Below are positions 7,978 to 16,099 of a stretch of 64,000 nt of DNA, piece by piece. The position numbers were made by a program, and so were the translations under genes. This stretch comes from JAAEPI01 sp964352625 (lineage in GTDB: Bacteria > Bacteroidota > Bacteroidia > Cytophagales > Cyclobacteriaceae): contig CAYGSD010000010.1 of NCBI GenBank assembly GCA_964352625.1, positions 62,001 through 126,000 on the forward strand. The letters are read 5' to 3'. Each line of letters starts with the position of its first letter. Position 1 is the first letter of the stretch. Below the pieces are notes generated by a model, which ran no database searches, was not told the DNA's origin, and worked only from the letters and a program-made list of their open reading frames with translations.

Positions 7978-8448
7978 ATGGCAGAAGAACTCGTCAAGAT
8001 TTCCACCGACTCTAAGGAGATCAAATACACCCTTTTATACCCGCAGATTGAAGCGCTCATTTCTGGCGAAGATGACTTAGTCGCAAGACTTGCAAATATC
8101 AGTGCCGCTCTGAAGGAGGGCATGGATTTCTTTTGGGTTGGCTTCTACATGGTCAAGGGAGAGGAGCTCGTTCTTGGTCCTTTCCAAGGTTCCATTGCCT
8201 GCATGCGCATCAAAAAAGGTCGGGGAGTATGTGGTACCTCCTGGGCTACAGACTCTACATTGATTGTCCCAAATGTAGATGAGTTTGATGGGCACATTGC
8301 CTGTAGTGCAGCGACCAAATCAGAGATTGTGATACCTATTAAGAAAGACGGAGTGATCATCGGAGTGCTGGATGTTGATAGCGACCTGCTTGACAACTTC
8401 GATGACACTGATCAGAAATGGTTGGCAAAGATTGCTGATTTGGTTTAA
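7978..8448 (+). CDS. msrC: GAF-type free methionine-(R)-sulfoxide reductase
   Basis: 156 residues from ATG 7978; an in-frame ATG at 7900 would overlap the cupin gene and adds nothing family-like. The whole protein is one GAF domain with the signature of free methionine-R-sulfoxide reductase: WVGFYMV, LVLGPFQGSIACMRI, GRGVCGTSWA and HIACSAATKSEIVIPI. These supply the three conserved cysteines used in catalysis and disulphide resolution. The enzyme repairs oxidised free methionine in the cytoplasm using thioredoxin. It shares the TTAA at 8445-8448 with the opposing gene, each using it as stop codon. Confidence 0.88.
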   Translation: MAEELVKISTDSKEIKYTLLYPQIEALISGEDDLVARLANISAALKEGMDFFWVGFYMVKGEELVLGPFQGSIACMRIKKGRGVCGTSWATDSTLIVPNVDEFDGHIACSAATKSEIVIPIKKDGVIIGVLDVDSDLLDNFDDTDQKWLAKIADLV

Positions 8449-9416
8449 GGTTTTTTTGTCATATCAAACTGGCTGCTCACCCAATCGTACGTTTTCTTCA
8501 TTCCAGTCTTTAGGTTAGTTTTTGGCTCCCAACTTGTCATCCTTTTCATCAAGGTATTGTCAGAATTACGGCCCATCACCCCAACAGGACCCTCAACATT
8601 CTTCACGGCCAAAGTTTTACCTGACAATTCAATGACCATTTCTGTTAATCCATTTATCGTCACCATTTCTTCAGACCCTATATTGAATGGGCCTTGATGA
8701 TCGCTTCTCATTAGACGTATGGTGCCCTCTATGCAATCATCAATAAATAGGAATGATCTCGTTTGACGTCCATTTCCCCAAACCTCCACGACTTCATTGT
8801 CCTTTGCCTCAGCCACCTTTCGACAAATTGCTGCGGGAGCCTTTTCTCGACCTCCTCGCCAAGCACCCTCAGGGCCATAAATATTGTGATATCGGGCAAC
8901 TCGGCACTCTAATCCATAATTCCGGGCATAGGAAGCGAATAGTCTTTCACTGAATAATTTTTCCCAACCGTACTCACTATCAGGTTCGGCGGGGTATGCA
9001 CTTTCTTCTGAGCAAATTGGATCGTCAGGGTCTTTCTGGTTGAATTTGGGGTAAATACATGCCGAGGAACTGTAGAAGACTCGCTCATTCCCACTTTCGA
9101 TCATGGCATTCAAAACGTTCATGTTGATCATTGCAGAATTATACATGACATCTGCATCGTGTTCTCCAGTGAAAATGTATCCAGCCCCGCCCATGTCTGC
9201 AGCAAATTGATAAACTTCGTCGTAGGATTGATCAAAAAGACCATCAACGTTCTCCTTCAGTCTGAGATCGCACTTGATAAATTCATCACAATAAGATGAC
9301 GAGAATTCAGGATTCTTAATATCGGCACCCCGCACCCAAAAGCCTTCGCTTTTTAATCGATTGACCATGTGGTTTCCGATAAACCCACCAGCTCCAAGAA
9401 TCAATGCTCTTTTCAT
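8445..9416 (-). CDS. GDP-mannose 3,5-epimerase homologue (extended SDR)
   Basis: 323 residues with the Rossmann motif GAGGFIGNHM, the SDR active site (SSACIYP and YGWEK, Tyr/Lys) and a long stretch closely similar to plant GDP-mannose 3,5-epimerase as I remember it: RYHNIYGPEGAWRGGREKAP, RKVAEA, WGNGRQTRSFLFIDDCIEG, FNIGSEEMVTIN, GPVGVMGRNSDN. That enzyme converts GDP-D-mannose to GDP-L-galactose. The preceding gene, a NodZ-like transferase, overlaps it by ATGA, so both are translated together. GDP-mannose precursors could come from the manA product at 17.2 kb. Other members of this subfamily could act on different GDP-sugars, so substrate is a good guess, not proven. Confidence 0.8.
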   Translation of the reverse strand: MKRALILGAGGFIGNHMVNRLKSEGFWVRGADIKNPEFSSSYCDEFIKCDLRLKENVDGLFDQSYDEVYQFAADMGGAGYIFTGEHDADVMYNSAMINMNVLNAMIESGNERVFYSSSACIYPKFNQKDPDDPICSEESAYPAEPDSEYGWEKLFSERLFASYARNYGLECRVARYHNIYGPEGAWRGGREKAPAAICRKVAEAKDNEVVEVWGNGRQTRSFLFIDDCIEGTIRLMRSDHQGPFNIGSEEMVTINGLTEMVIELSGKTLAVKNVEGPVGVMGRNSDNTLMKRMTSWEPKTNLKTGMKKTYDWVSSQFDMTKKP

Positions 9417-10405
9417 AAAAACCTAAATAATCTCCACTTCTGGCTCATCAAATGGAAGGACCTGTGCTTCGAAAAAAAATAAGCGGCCATTGTGAATAAG
9501 CTCAATCCGCATACTACATGTTTGCAATTTGCGATCGCATAAAAATCCTGCATTACCTTTTCTATGACCTGTGGCTTGTCTTCTTTTTGTTTTGATTTCA
9601 AATGATCGAACCAAGCCTTATCTGGCAAATTTTCATTTTTAATGATTAATATCCCATGTTTCTTTTTGAGTCTCGCAAGAAGCTTATTACTGTCGCTAAA
9701 AGCTATTATGTCCAAGTTTTCGTTTTTTGCCAGCTTCTGAGCTTTCCGCACCACCCGATCCACATATCTTTCAAATTTAATGTCATCTCCTTCCAACCGA
9801 CCATGAAGGTACTCGCCGTTTCCATGCCTCAGGTGGATGCCTACACATTTTCCCAAATCAATGTTGCCCAAATCCGGATAGGAATAGTCTGGATTAAAGC
9901 TCCCAGCACTGTTAAAATCTCTAACTTTTTTTAGTTCTCTTCCGCCTTTAGTTGGCTCGTTGACCATGATCACAATCAATTTGGCCGGGTGGTCTTTCTG
10001 CTTCAAGAAGTACTTTTTTCTGAACTTGGAAAACAGCATAAAACGCACATCTCCTTGAATTTCAGCGCCCAATCTTACTTTTCTAAACTGCTCAATATCA
10101 GAGGTCTTATCAACCAGAACTAATGTTTCCCAGCTTTCATTGCCTGCCTGATCGTATACACTTTTAACTCTGCTATTTGACAGATCAATTCCATTTCCTT
10201 CAAAAGACTTCTCATCAAAATATGTCTTAAAAAATGGGTCAATATCACTGGATGGGTCTTGCAAAAAAGAAGTCCAATGCTTCGTGTTCACAAGATATTC
10301 ACGCCCAGTCATGGAGGAATAATTTGCATAGGCGGTAATAGCAGTCAAACAATGACCAAGCCCGGCTCTCGCTACTGGAGTGTAAATGGTATACTTACCC
10401 TCCAC
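9413..10405 (-). CDS. NodZ-like glycosyltransferase (putative GT23 fucosyltransferase family)
   Basis: 330 residues starting at GTG 10405, inside the end of hemB. The N-terminal part begins VARAGLGHCLTAITAYANY, as in families that bind nucleotide sugar with a Gly-rich loop. The key signature is GIHLRHGNGE (around residue 190), the His-Arg-His-Gly-Asn-Gly-Glu pattern I associate with NodZ-type alpha-1,6-fucosyltransferases. The C-terminal QDFYAIANCKHVVCGLSLFTMAAYFF fits the donor-binding end of the fold. No membrane segment is seen, so it is cytosolic. It is translationally coupled to the GDP-mannose 3,5-epimerase homologue, suggesting GDP-L-galactose (or a similar GDP-L-sugar) as donor. Acceptor unknown. 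Confidence 0.6.
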   Translation of the reverse strand: MEGKYTIYTPVARAGLGHCLTAITAYANYSSMTGREYLVNTKHWTSFLQDPSSDIDPFFKTYFDEKSFEGNGIDLSNSRVKSVYDQAGNESWETLVLVDKTSDIEQFRKVRLGAEIQGDVRFMLFSKFRKKYFLKQKDHPAKLIVIMVNEPTKGGRELKKVRDFNSAGSFNPDYSYPDLGNIDLGKCVGIHLRHGNGEYLHGRLEGDDIKFERYVDRVVRKAQKLAKNENLDIIAFSDSNKLLARLKKKHGILIIKNENLPDKAWFDHLKSKQKEDKPQVIEKVMQDFYAIANCKHVVCGLSLFTMAAYFFSKHRSFHLMSQKWRLFRFL

Positions 10406-11378
10406 TCTCGTTCTTCAAGTGCCACGCCGCTTCCTTTGCAAAATAAGTAAGTATGATATCCGCTCCTGCTCGCTTGATGCTGAGCAGGGTTTCCATCATG
10501 GCACGATCACCGTCTATCCAGCCCTTTTGAGCAGCCGCTTTGATCATGGCGTATTCACCCGACACATTGTACGCCGCAATGGGCAATGGAAAATTCTGCT
10601 TGAGATCGCTAATAATATCCAAGTATGTCATCGCTGGTTTCACCATCAGTATATCCGCTCCCTCTTCAAAATCTAACTGAGCCTCCAGAAGCGCTTCGTC
10701 TCGATTTGCGGGATTCATCTGGTAGGTTTTTTTGTCTCCAAATTTTGGGGCAGAATCCAGCGCATCGCGGAAGGGGCCATAAAATGCCGAAGCGTATTTC
10801 GCCGTGTATGAAATGATGCCTGTTTTCTGAAAGCCATTCTCATCCAGCACATTCCGCAAATACCCAACTCGTCCGTCCATCATATCCGAGGGCCCAATCA
10901 TGTCAGCACCGGTTTCAGCTTGTGCAAGTGCCATTTTACCAAGCACCTCCAGCGTTTCGTCATTCAGGATTTCTCCGTTCCTCACGATTCCATCATGTCC
11001 GTCGGAGCTGTAAGGATCCATGGCCACATCAGTGATGATCATTGCTTCCGGGAAGGTTTCCTTGATTCTTCGCAGTGATTTCAGATAGAAAAAATTAGGG
11101 TCGTGGCTTTTGTACCCTAAATGATCCTTATGTATTTCATTTACTACTGGGAAAACATCAAACCCCTTGAGCCCAAGCTTGAGGCACTCTTCGATTTCTC
11201 TCAACATCAAGTCTTCGGATAAGCGGAAAATCTCAGGCATGGATTCAACTTCCGTTTTCTGATTACTCCCTTCCAATAAGAAAAGTGGTAGGATAAAGTC
11301 ATTTGTTGAAAGTCGTGTCTCCTGCACCAAATCTCTGATTGCTGCCGATTGGCGATTACGTCTGGGGCGTCTGGTCAT
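10395..11378 (-). CDS. hemB: Delta-aminolevulinic acid dehydratase (porphobilinogen synthase)
   Basis: HemB condenses two 5-aminolevulinate molecules to porphobilinogen in haem synthesis. The 327-residue protein has the family length and both Schiff-base lysine regions (SYTAKYASAFYGPFRDA and ILMVKPAMTYLDII). The metal loop reads DVAMDPYSSDGHDG: Asp replaces the cysteines of zinc-type enzymes, indicating the magnesium-dependent class. It heads a minus-strand operon with the NodZ-like transferase, whose start overlaps it by 11 bases. The reason for joining haem and sugar genes is not obvious and may be accidental. Confidence 0.95.
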   Translation of the reverse strand: MTRRPRRNRQSAAIRDLVQETRLSTNDFILPLFLLEGSNQKTEVESMPEIFRLSEDLMLREIEECLKLGLKGFDVFPVVNEIHKDHLGYKSHDPNFFYLKSLRRIKETFPEAMIITDVAMDPYSSDGHDGIVRNGEILNDETLEVLGKMALAQAETGADMIGPSDMMDGRVGYLRNVLDENGFQKTGIISYTAKYASAFYGPFRDALDSAPKFGDKKTYQMNPANRDEALLEAQLDFEEGADILMVKPAMTYLDIISDLKQNFPLPIAAYNVSGEYAMIKAAAQKGWIDGDRAMMETLLSIKRAGADIILTYFAKEAAWHLKNESGG

Positions 11379-11408
11379 TCTCTTAAATCAGGTTGCAATT
11401 TACACCGC

Positions 11409-11438
11409 AAAAAAAACCCCGACAATTTCGTCGGGGTT
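11409..11438 (-). terminator. Intrinsic terminator after hpf
   Basis: AACCCCGAC / GTCGGGGTT forms a 9-bp stem (11415-11423 with 11430-11438). On the minus strand it is followed by a run of T, about 10 bases past the hpf stop. It separates the rpsU-xerC-hpf unit from hemB. Confidence 0.85.
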
Positions 11439-11447
11439 CAGATTAAA

Positions 11448-11747
11448 TCAGTGAACTAAATGTTTCTCTTTGTATTTTTTGAGTTGTCGCCTGAGGGCCT
11501 CCACAGCCTCATCGGTAGCTGCCTCAAAGGACCCTGCTCTCTTCTCGGCAAACAATTGTTCGCCGGGTATATTTAGTTTGATCTCGATGGTCTTGTTCGC
11601 TCGGTGATCATCGGGCTCTACCCTCATGATCACTTCCCCATCAATTATTCGATCAAAGAATGTTTCTAGCTTATCAGCTCTCTTCTGAATGAAGTCTGTC
11701 AGTTTGATGTCGGCATCAAAATGTACGGATTGCATTTGTAACTTCAT
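11448..11747 (-). CDS. hpf: Ribosome hibernation promoting factor / RaiA-like
   Basis: A 99-residue short-form hibernation factor. The family pattern is clear: QSVHFDADIKLTDFIQKRADKLETFFD, then the beta strands IEIKLNIPGEQLFAEKRAGSFEAATDEAVEALRRQLKKYKEK. It binds the small ribosomal subunit and stabilises idle ribosomes in stationary phase. It lies 25 bp downstream of xerC on the same strand, in the order rpsU-xerC-hpf that I recall as common in Bacteroidota. Confidence 0.9.
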   Translation of the reverse strand: MKLQMQSVHFDADIKLTDFIQKRADKLETFFDRIIDGEVIMRVEPDDHRANKTIEIKLNIPGEQLFAEKRAGSFEAATDEAVEALRRQLKKYKEKHLVH

Positions 11748-11772
11748 ATTCCTTGCGTTTTTTGGTTAAACA

Positions 11773-12648
11773 TTATGCCTTGGGGTGCGCCTGGTCGAAC
11801 ACCGCCTTCAGCTTCTCTATTGAATTGTGTGTGTATACCTGCGTGGACGCCAGGCTCGCGTGCCCAAGCAGGTCTTTGACTGCATTAAGGTCAGCTCCTT
11901 TATTGAGGAGATGCGTTGCAAATGTGTGCCGCAATACATGCGGGCTGGTCTTACTAAGTGTCGTGACTTGTGATAGGTATTTCTTCACAGTACTATAAAC
12001 GAATTGTGGATAGAGGTCGTTTCCAGAATCCGTAATTAATAGCTTACTAGATGCAGGATTTATTTCAGCACGTAGACTGATGTAAATCCTTATCTGCTCC
12101 AATACTTCCTGATGAAGTGGAATGATTCGTTCTTTATTTCTTTTGCCAAGAACCTTGACCGTGCCCTCATAGTGATTGATGCTTTCTTTGGTGATCCCAA
12201 TTAGCTCAGACAGTCGAATACCAGTTGCATAGAGGAGATTGATCAGAAGCTTATCCCTTTGACCGGAAAAATCATCAGGGAATGTGAGATGATCAAGGAG
12301 ATTATCCATCTCTGCTTCTTTCACAAAATTTGGCAAGTCCTTCGGCACTCGCAGTGACTTCAATCTACTGGCGGGATTTGTTTCTATTTGCTCCCTGCGT
12401 TGAAGGAATTTGAAAAAAGACTTGATGGATACAATTTTTCGATTGACACTCCGAGGAGTCAAACCCGAATCCATCAAATGCACCACCCAACTTCTTAAAT
12501 GAGGGTGCTGGGCTTCTTCCATTCTCACAATTTCGAAGGTCTCGATAAGAAACTCCGAAAGTTGCTTCAAATCATTGGTATATGCGGTAAGGGTGTGGGG
12601 GCTGAATCTTTTTTCGAACTGAAGGTATTTGATGAACGACTCAACCAT
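11773..12648 (-). CDS. xerC: Tyrosine recombinase XerC-type
   Basis: 291 residues with an N-terminal SAM-like core-binding domain (FIKYLQFEKRFSPHTLTAYTNDL) and a catalytic domain holding the full set: Arg in ATGIRLSEL, Lys in VLGKRNKER, HVLRHTFATHLL, LGHASLASTQVYTH with the Tyr nucleophile. It resolves chromosome dimers at dif together with its partner. The housekeeping neighbours (rpsU, hpf) and family length argue for a core Xer protein and not an element integrase. No dif site was recognised in the window. Confidence 0.88.
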   Translation of the reverse strand: MVESFIKYLQFEKRFSPHTLTAYTNDLKQLSEFLIETFEIVRMEEAQHPHLRSWVVHLMDSGLTPRSVNRKIVSIKSFFKFLQRREQIETNPASRLKSLRVPKDLPNFVKEAEMDNLLDHLTFPDDFSGQRDKLLINLLYATGIRLSELIGITKESINHYEGTVKVLGKRNKERIIPLHQEVLEQIRIYISLRAEINPASSKLLITDSGNDLYPQFVYSTVKKYLSQVTTLSKTSPHVLRHTFATHLLNKGADLNAVKDLLGHASLASTQVYTHNSIEKLKAVFDQAHPKA

Positions 12649-12727
12649 ATGCAGTGATCCCTTGAGGGTTCTACTAACTTATCTAATTTTTAGGAAAAAG
12701 TGGCAGTGAAAAGAGAATAAACAACAA

Positions 12728-12752
12728 AGCCCCGACAAGTCGGGGCTAAAAA
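12728..12752 (-). terminator. Intrinsic hairpin after rpsU
   Basis: AGCCCCGAC-AA-GTCGGGGCT is a perfect 9-bp stem (12728-12736 with 12739-12747), 23 bp past the rpsU stop. The minus-strand tail is T-rich (TTTGTTGTTTA). It may act as a partial terminator, letting some transcripts continue into xerC and hpf. Confidence 0.65.
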
Positions 12753-12770
12753 ATCTTTAGAAAGAATCGC

Positions 12771-12965
12771 TTACTTGTTGTCGCGATCCTGCATCTTCTG
12801 ACGGTAAGCTGCTTTTAGCACCTCTTCACGTCTTTCTACCGATGGCTTCACGAAGTGCTGACGACCTCTTAGTTCTCTCAAAACTCCAGTTTTTTCAAAC
12901 TTCTTCTTGAAACGCTTAAGCGCTCTGTCAATTGATTCGTTCTCTTTTACGTTTATTACAATCAT
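12771..12965 (-). CDS. rpsU: 30S ribosomal protein S21
   Basis: A 64-residue basic protein with the S21 pattern: NVKENESIDRALKRFKKKFEKTGVLRELRGRQHFVKPSVERREEV. It is a small-subunit protein near the anti-Shine-Dalgarno end of 16S rRNA. Length and sequence are typical of Bacteroidota S21. It is the first gene of the rpsU-xerC-hpf group, with an attenuating hairpin just after it. Confidence 0.95.
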   Translation of the reverse strand: MIVINVKENESIDRALKRFKKKFEKTGVLRELRGRQHFVKPSVERREEVLKAAYRQKMQDRDNK

Positions 12966-13024
12966 CTTAATTAATCAGATTCGGGGCGCAAATGTAAAAA
13001 TTATTCGATCACCCTGCAAAATAT

Positions 13025-14170
13025 TTACTGCAATATTGATCGACCAATGACGATCCTTTGAATCTCGGATGTACCCTCTCCTATCGTACACAGTTTGGCG
13101 TCTCGATAAAATTTCTCTGCAGGGTAATCTTTGATATAGCCATACCCTCCAAAAATTTGCACTCCATCATCCGCCACCTCCACGGCAATTTCAGATGAAT
13201 ACAACTTCGCCATTGCGGATTCTTTAGTCATTGGAAGTTTCTGATTTTTTAAATCAGCTGCTTTGTAAGTAAGCAACTTGGCCGCTTCCACCTTGGTTGC
13301 CATTTCCGCCAACTTGAAGGAAACCCCTTGAAACTTAGAAATCTGCTTATCGAATTGCTCTCGTTCCTGAGAATAGGCCAAGGCTGCATTCAACGCGCCT
13401 TCTGCAATTCCACACCCTAGAGCCGCTATGGAGATTCTACCTCCATCCAGCACCTTGAGGGCCTGCACAAATCCATCACCTACTTCTCCGATAATGTTCT
13501 CCGCTGGAATTCGGCAATCCTCAAAAATCATCTCGGTAGTTTCCGAGGCACGCATTCCCAATTTGTTTTCCTTCCTCCCTTGTTTAAACCCGGGCGTTCC
13601 CCTTTCCACTATAAATGCTGAGGCATTTCTGGAGGCTCTCGGTTCTCCCGTTCTAGCCATTACCACCGCCACATCACCAGAGTTTCCATGCGTTATGAAA
13701 TTCTTAGCTCCGTTGATCACCCATTCGTCACCGTCTTTAACAGCTGTGGTTTTCATATTACCTGCATCCGATCCGGTATTGGGCTCGGTAAGTCCCCAAG
13801 CCCCTATCCACTCAGCAGTGGCGAGTTTGGGTAGGTATTTTTTCTTTTGCTCCTCCGAGGCATGTTGAAGAATGTGTCCGGTGCATAAGGAATTGTGAGC
13901 GGCCAGTGACAACCCAATAGATCCATCAATTTTTGAAATTTCAATGATAGCGGTCACATATTCGTGATAACCGAATCCTGATCCGCCGTACTCTTGCGGC
14001 ACCAAAACCCCCATCAATCCAAGCTCACCTAATTTTTTGAACAGATCGATTGGGAAATGTTGTGACTCGTCCCATTCCATACGGTGCGGAACCATTTCCT
14101 TCTCACCAAAATCTTGAATCATTTGGGCAATCATTCGCTGATTTTCCAAAACTTGAGACACACTTGACAT
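13025..14170 (-). CDS. Acyl-CoA dehydrogenase
   Basis: 381 residues, a standard FAD-dependent acyl-CoA dehydrogenase. Visible are the N-terminal helical domain, WGLTEPNTGSDAGNMKTTA (FAD/substrate contact), the beta domain, LKVLDGGRISIAALGCGIAEGAL, QIFGGYGYIKDYPAEKFYRDAK and the end IGEGTSEIQRIVIGRSIL, whose Glu (about 365) is the catalytic base in short- and medium-chain enzymes. It catalyses the first step of fatty-acid or branched-chain acyl-CoA oxidation. Chain length preference cannot be read with confidence. It stands alone, divergent from ugd. Confidence 0.92.
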   Translation of the reverse strand: MSSVSQVLENQRMIAQMIQDFGEKEMVPHRMEWDESQHFPIDLFKKLGELGLMGVLVPQEYGGSGFGYHEYVTAIIEISKIDGSIGLSLAAHNSLCTGHILQHASEEQKKKYLPKLATAEWIGAWGLTEPNTGSDAGNMKTTAVKDGDEWVINGAKNFITHGNSGDVAVVMARTGEPRASRNASAFIVERGTPGFKQGRKENKLGMRASETTEMIFEDCRIPAENIIGEVGDGFVQALKVLDGGRISIAALGCGIAEGALNAALAYSQEREQFDKQISKFQGVSFKLAEMATKVEAAKLLTYKAADLKNQKLPMTKESAMAKLYSSEIAVEVADDGVQIFGGYGYIKDYPAEKFYRDAKLCTIGEGTSEIQRIVIGRSILQ

Positions 14171-14261
14171 TCTCGTTTGGGTTTAATGTTAACACGCAAA
14201 GCTAACAAACGTTAGTTGAATGGTTTTGGGTTCCTTAATGGACTTTATCAGTGGAACAACT

Positions 14262-14269
14262 TAGTTTTG
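14262..14269 (+). promoter_or_regulatory. Possible -7 box for ugd
   Basis: TAGTTTTG matches the Bacteroidota TAnnTTTG -7 consensus and ends 23 bp before the ugd start codon. No clear TTG is seen at -33, so this is a weak call. Confidence 0.35.
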
Positions 14270-14292
14270 CCGCCTTTATAAATTGATAAAAA

Positions 14293-15603
14293 ATGAAAAT
14301 TGCTGTAGTCGGTACTGGGTATGTTGGATTGGTGTCAGGGACTTGTTTTGCAGAAACAGGAAATCATGTAACATGTGTGGACATTGATGAATCTAAGGTT
14401 GCGAAACTAAAATCTGGCAAAGTAACTATTTACGAACCCGGACTGGAGGCTCTTTTCGAAAGAAATGTAAGGCAAGGCAGACTCGACTTTACTACGAACC
14501 TAGCCGAAGGAGTTAAAGGAGCGAAAATCGTTTTTCTCGCTTTGCCTACACCTCCCGGTGAGGATGGCTCTGCTGACCTGCAGTACGTACTTCGAGTGGC
14601 CGAAGACCTTGGCCCATTGTTAGAGGAATTCACAGTGGTGGTAGACAAGAGTACCGTTCCCGTGGGGACTGCTGAAAAAGTAACCGCCAAACTAAAGGAA
14701 GGCGCCAAGGTAGATTTTGATGTGGTTTCAAACCCTGAATTCTTGAGAGAGGGTGTCGCTGTTGAAGATTTTATGAAGCCTGATAGAGTGGTAATTGGTG
14801 TTTCGGATCAGCGTTCGGTTAAAGTAATGGAGAAACTATATGCTCCATTCGTGAGACAGGGCAACCCAGTGATCTTTATGGATGTTCGCTCAGCGGAGCT
14901 GACAAAGTATGCAGCTAATTCGTTTCTTGCTACCAAGATTACATTCATGAATGAGATCGCCAATTTGTGTGAGTTACTTGGTGCCGATGTAGATGCGGTG
15001 AGAAAAGGTGTTGGAACGGATCAAAGAATTGGCAAGAGATTTCTATTTGCCGGAATTGGGTATGGTGGAAGTTGTTTTCCAAAGGATGTACAGGCTTTAG
15101 CCAAATCATCGGCAGAGGCAAACTACGATTTCAAGATTTTGAATTCCGTGATGGAAGTGAACCAAGTGCAGAAGAAGAAAATGATAGAGCCATTGAAGGC
15201 TCGATTCGGCGGTGATCTTTCTGGAAAAACCATTGCCATTTGGGGTCTTGCATTCAAACCTTACACGGATGATATCCGTGAAGCTCCAGCTTTGGAAAAC
15301 ATTACAACGCTTCTGAGTCTTGGTGCCAAAGTGCAAGCTTACGATCCTGAAGCCATGGAAAATGTGGAAGGTGTTTTTGGAGACAAGATTGCCTACGCTA
15401 ACGATGAGTATGAAGCACTTGATGGGGCAGATGCATTGATGATCATGACGGAGTGGCCAGTGTTCAGAACTCCTGAGTTTGATAAAGTGGGAAGCCTTTT
15501 GAAGAATAAAGTGATCTTCGATGGCAGGAACTTGTACGATCTGGATCAGATGGCTGAGCTTGGCTATGAGTACCACAGCGTAGGACGAAGAATCGTCAAA
15601 TGA
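14293..15603 (+). CDS. ugd: UDP-glucose 6-dehydrogenase
   Basis: The 436-residue enzyme oxidises UDP-glucose to UDP-glucuronate with two NAD+. The N-terminal Rossmann motif VVGTGYVGLVSG, the EPGLE segment, LPTPPGEDGSAD, SNPEFLREGVAVEDF, and the catalytic Cys in IGYGGSCFPKDV (C261) are all present, followed by the C-terminal UDP-binding domain (LAFKPYTDDIREAPAL). The product is a precursor for acidic surface polysaccharides, which fits the export genes at 40-45 kb. It overlaps the next gene by ATGA. Confidence 0.95.
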   Translation: MKIAVVGTGYVGLVSGTCFAETGNHVTCVDIDESKVAKLKSGKVTIYEPGLEALFERNVRQGRLDFTTNLAEGVKGAKIVFLALPTPPGEDGSADLQYVLRVAEDLGPLLEEFTVVVDKSTVPVGTAEKVTAKLKEGAKVDFDVVSNPEFLREGVAVEDFMKPDRVVIGVSDQRSVKVMEKLYAPFVRQGNPVIFMDVRSAELTKYAANSFLATKITFMNEIANLCELLGADVDAVRKGVGTDQRIGKRFLFAGIGYGGSCFPKDVQALAKSSAEANYDFKILNSVMEVNQVQKKKMIEPLKARFGGDLSGKTIAIWGLAFKPYTDDIREAPALENITTLLSLGAKVQAYDPEAMENVEGVFGDKIAYANDEYEALDGADALMIMTEWPVFRTPEFDKVGSLLKNKVIFDGRNLYDLDQMAELGYEYHSVGRRIVK

Positions 15604-16046
15604 AAGTTATCCCTGCCGTACAGTTTCTCATTGCAGGTGCAGTGATTTTTTTATTGGCTAAGTACCTTCCTCAGTACAACCTGATTTTCGAGTTTCAAGA
15701 AGTCATATCCTATGTGATCAGTTCGCTCGCATTTTTGATTCTGGCTGGCGCGATTTTTTCTTTTCAGCAAGCCAAGACTACCGTTGATCCAATGCATCCT
15801 GAAAAGGCCACTAGCTTAGTCACAAGCGGCATTTATCGAATCACAAGAAATCCAATGTACGTGGCTATGCTTCTTTTGCTGGTGGCATTTTGCATTCAAA
15901 AAGGGACATTGCTGGGATTGGTTCCCACCCTAGCATTCATTTGGAGCATGACCACCTTTCAAATCAAACCGGAAGAAAAGGCACTTACGGAAATCTTCGG
16001 AGAGTCGTATTTGACCTACAAAGGAAAAGTGCGTCGCTGGATTTAA
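15600..16046 (+). CDS. Isoprenylcysteine methyltransferase-like membrane protein
   Basis: 148 residues, four probable membrane helices. The C-terminal half has the ICMT/PEMT-family signature: VTSGIYRITRNPMYVAMLLLLVAF and later KPEEKALTEIFGESYLTYKGKVRRWI, which bind S-adenosylmethionine near the membrane face. Bacterial members methylate small or lipid acceptors that are mostly unknown. It is translationally coupled to ugd by the ATGA overlap, but I see no direct functional link. Confidence 0.8.
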   Translation: MKVIPAVQFLIAGAVIFLLAKYLPQYNLIFEFQEVISYVISSLAFLILAGAIFSFQQAKTTVDPMHPEKATSLVTSGIYRITRNPMYVAMLLLLVAFCIQKGTLLGLVPTLAFIWSMTTFQIKPEEKALTEIFGESYLTYKGKVRRWI

Positions 16047-16099
16047 ATGAGAGATCATGCGAATCAAGTGTTCACTCTTTTTTCTCAACTTGTAGCACA

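Noticed and set aside
11773..12648. XerC-type recombinase as the integrase of the cassette or of a mobile element
   Set aside because: It is in a housekeeping cluster with rpsU and hpf, has core Xer length, is 9 kb from the cassette, and no IntI-type extra helix was seen.
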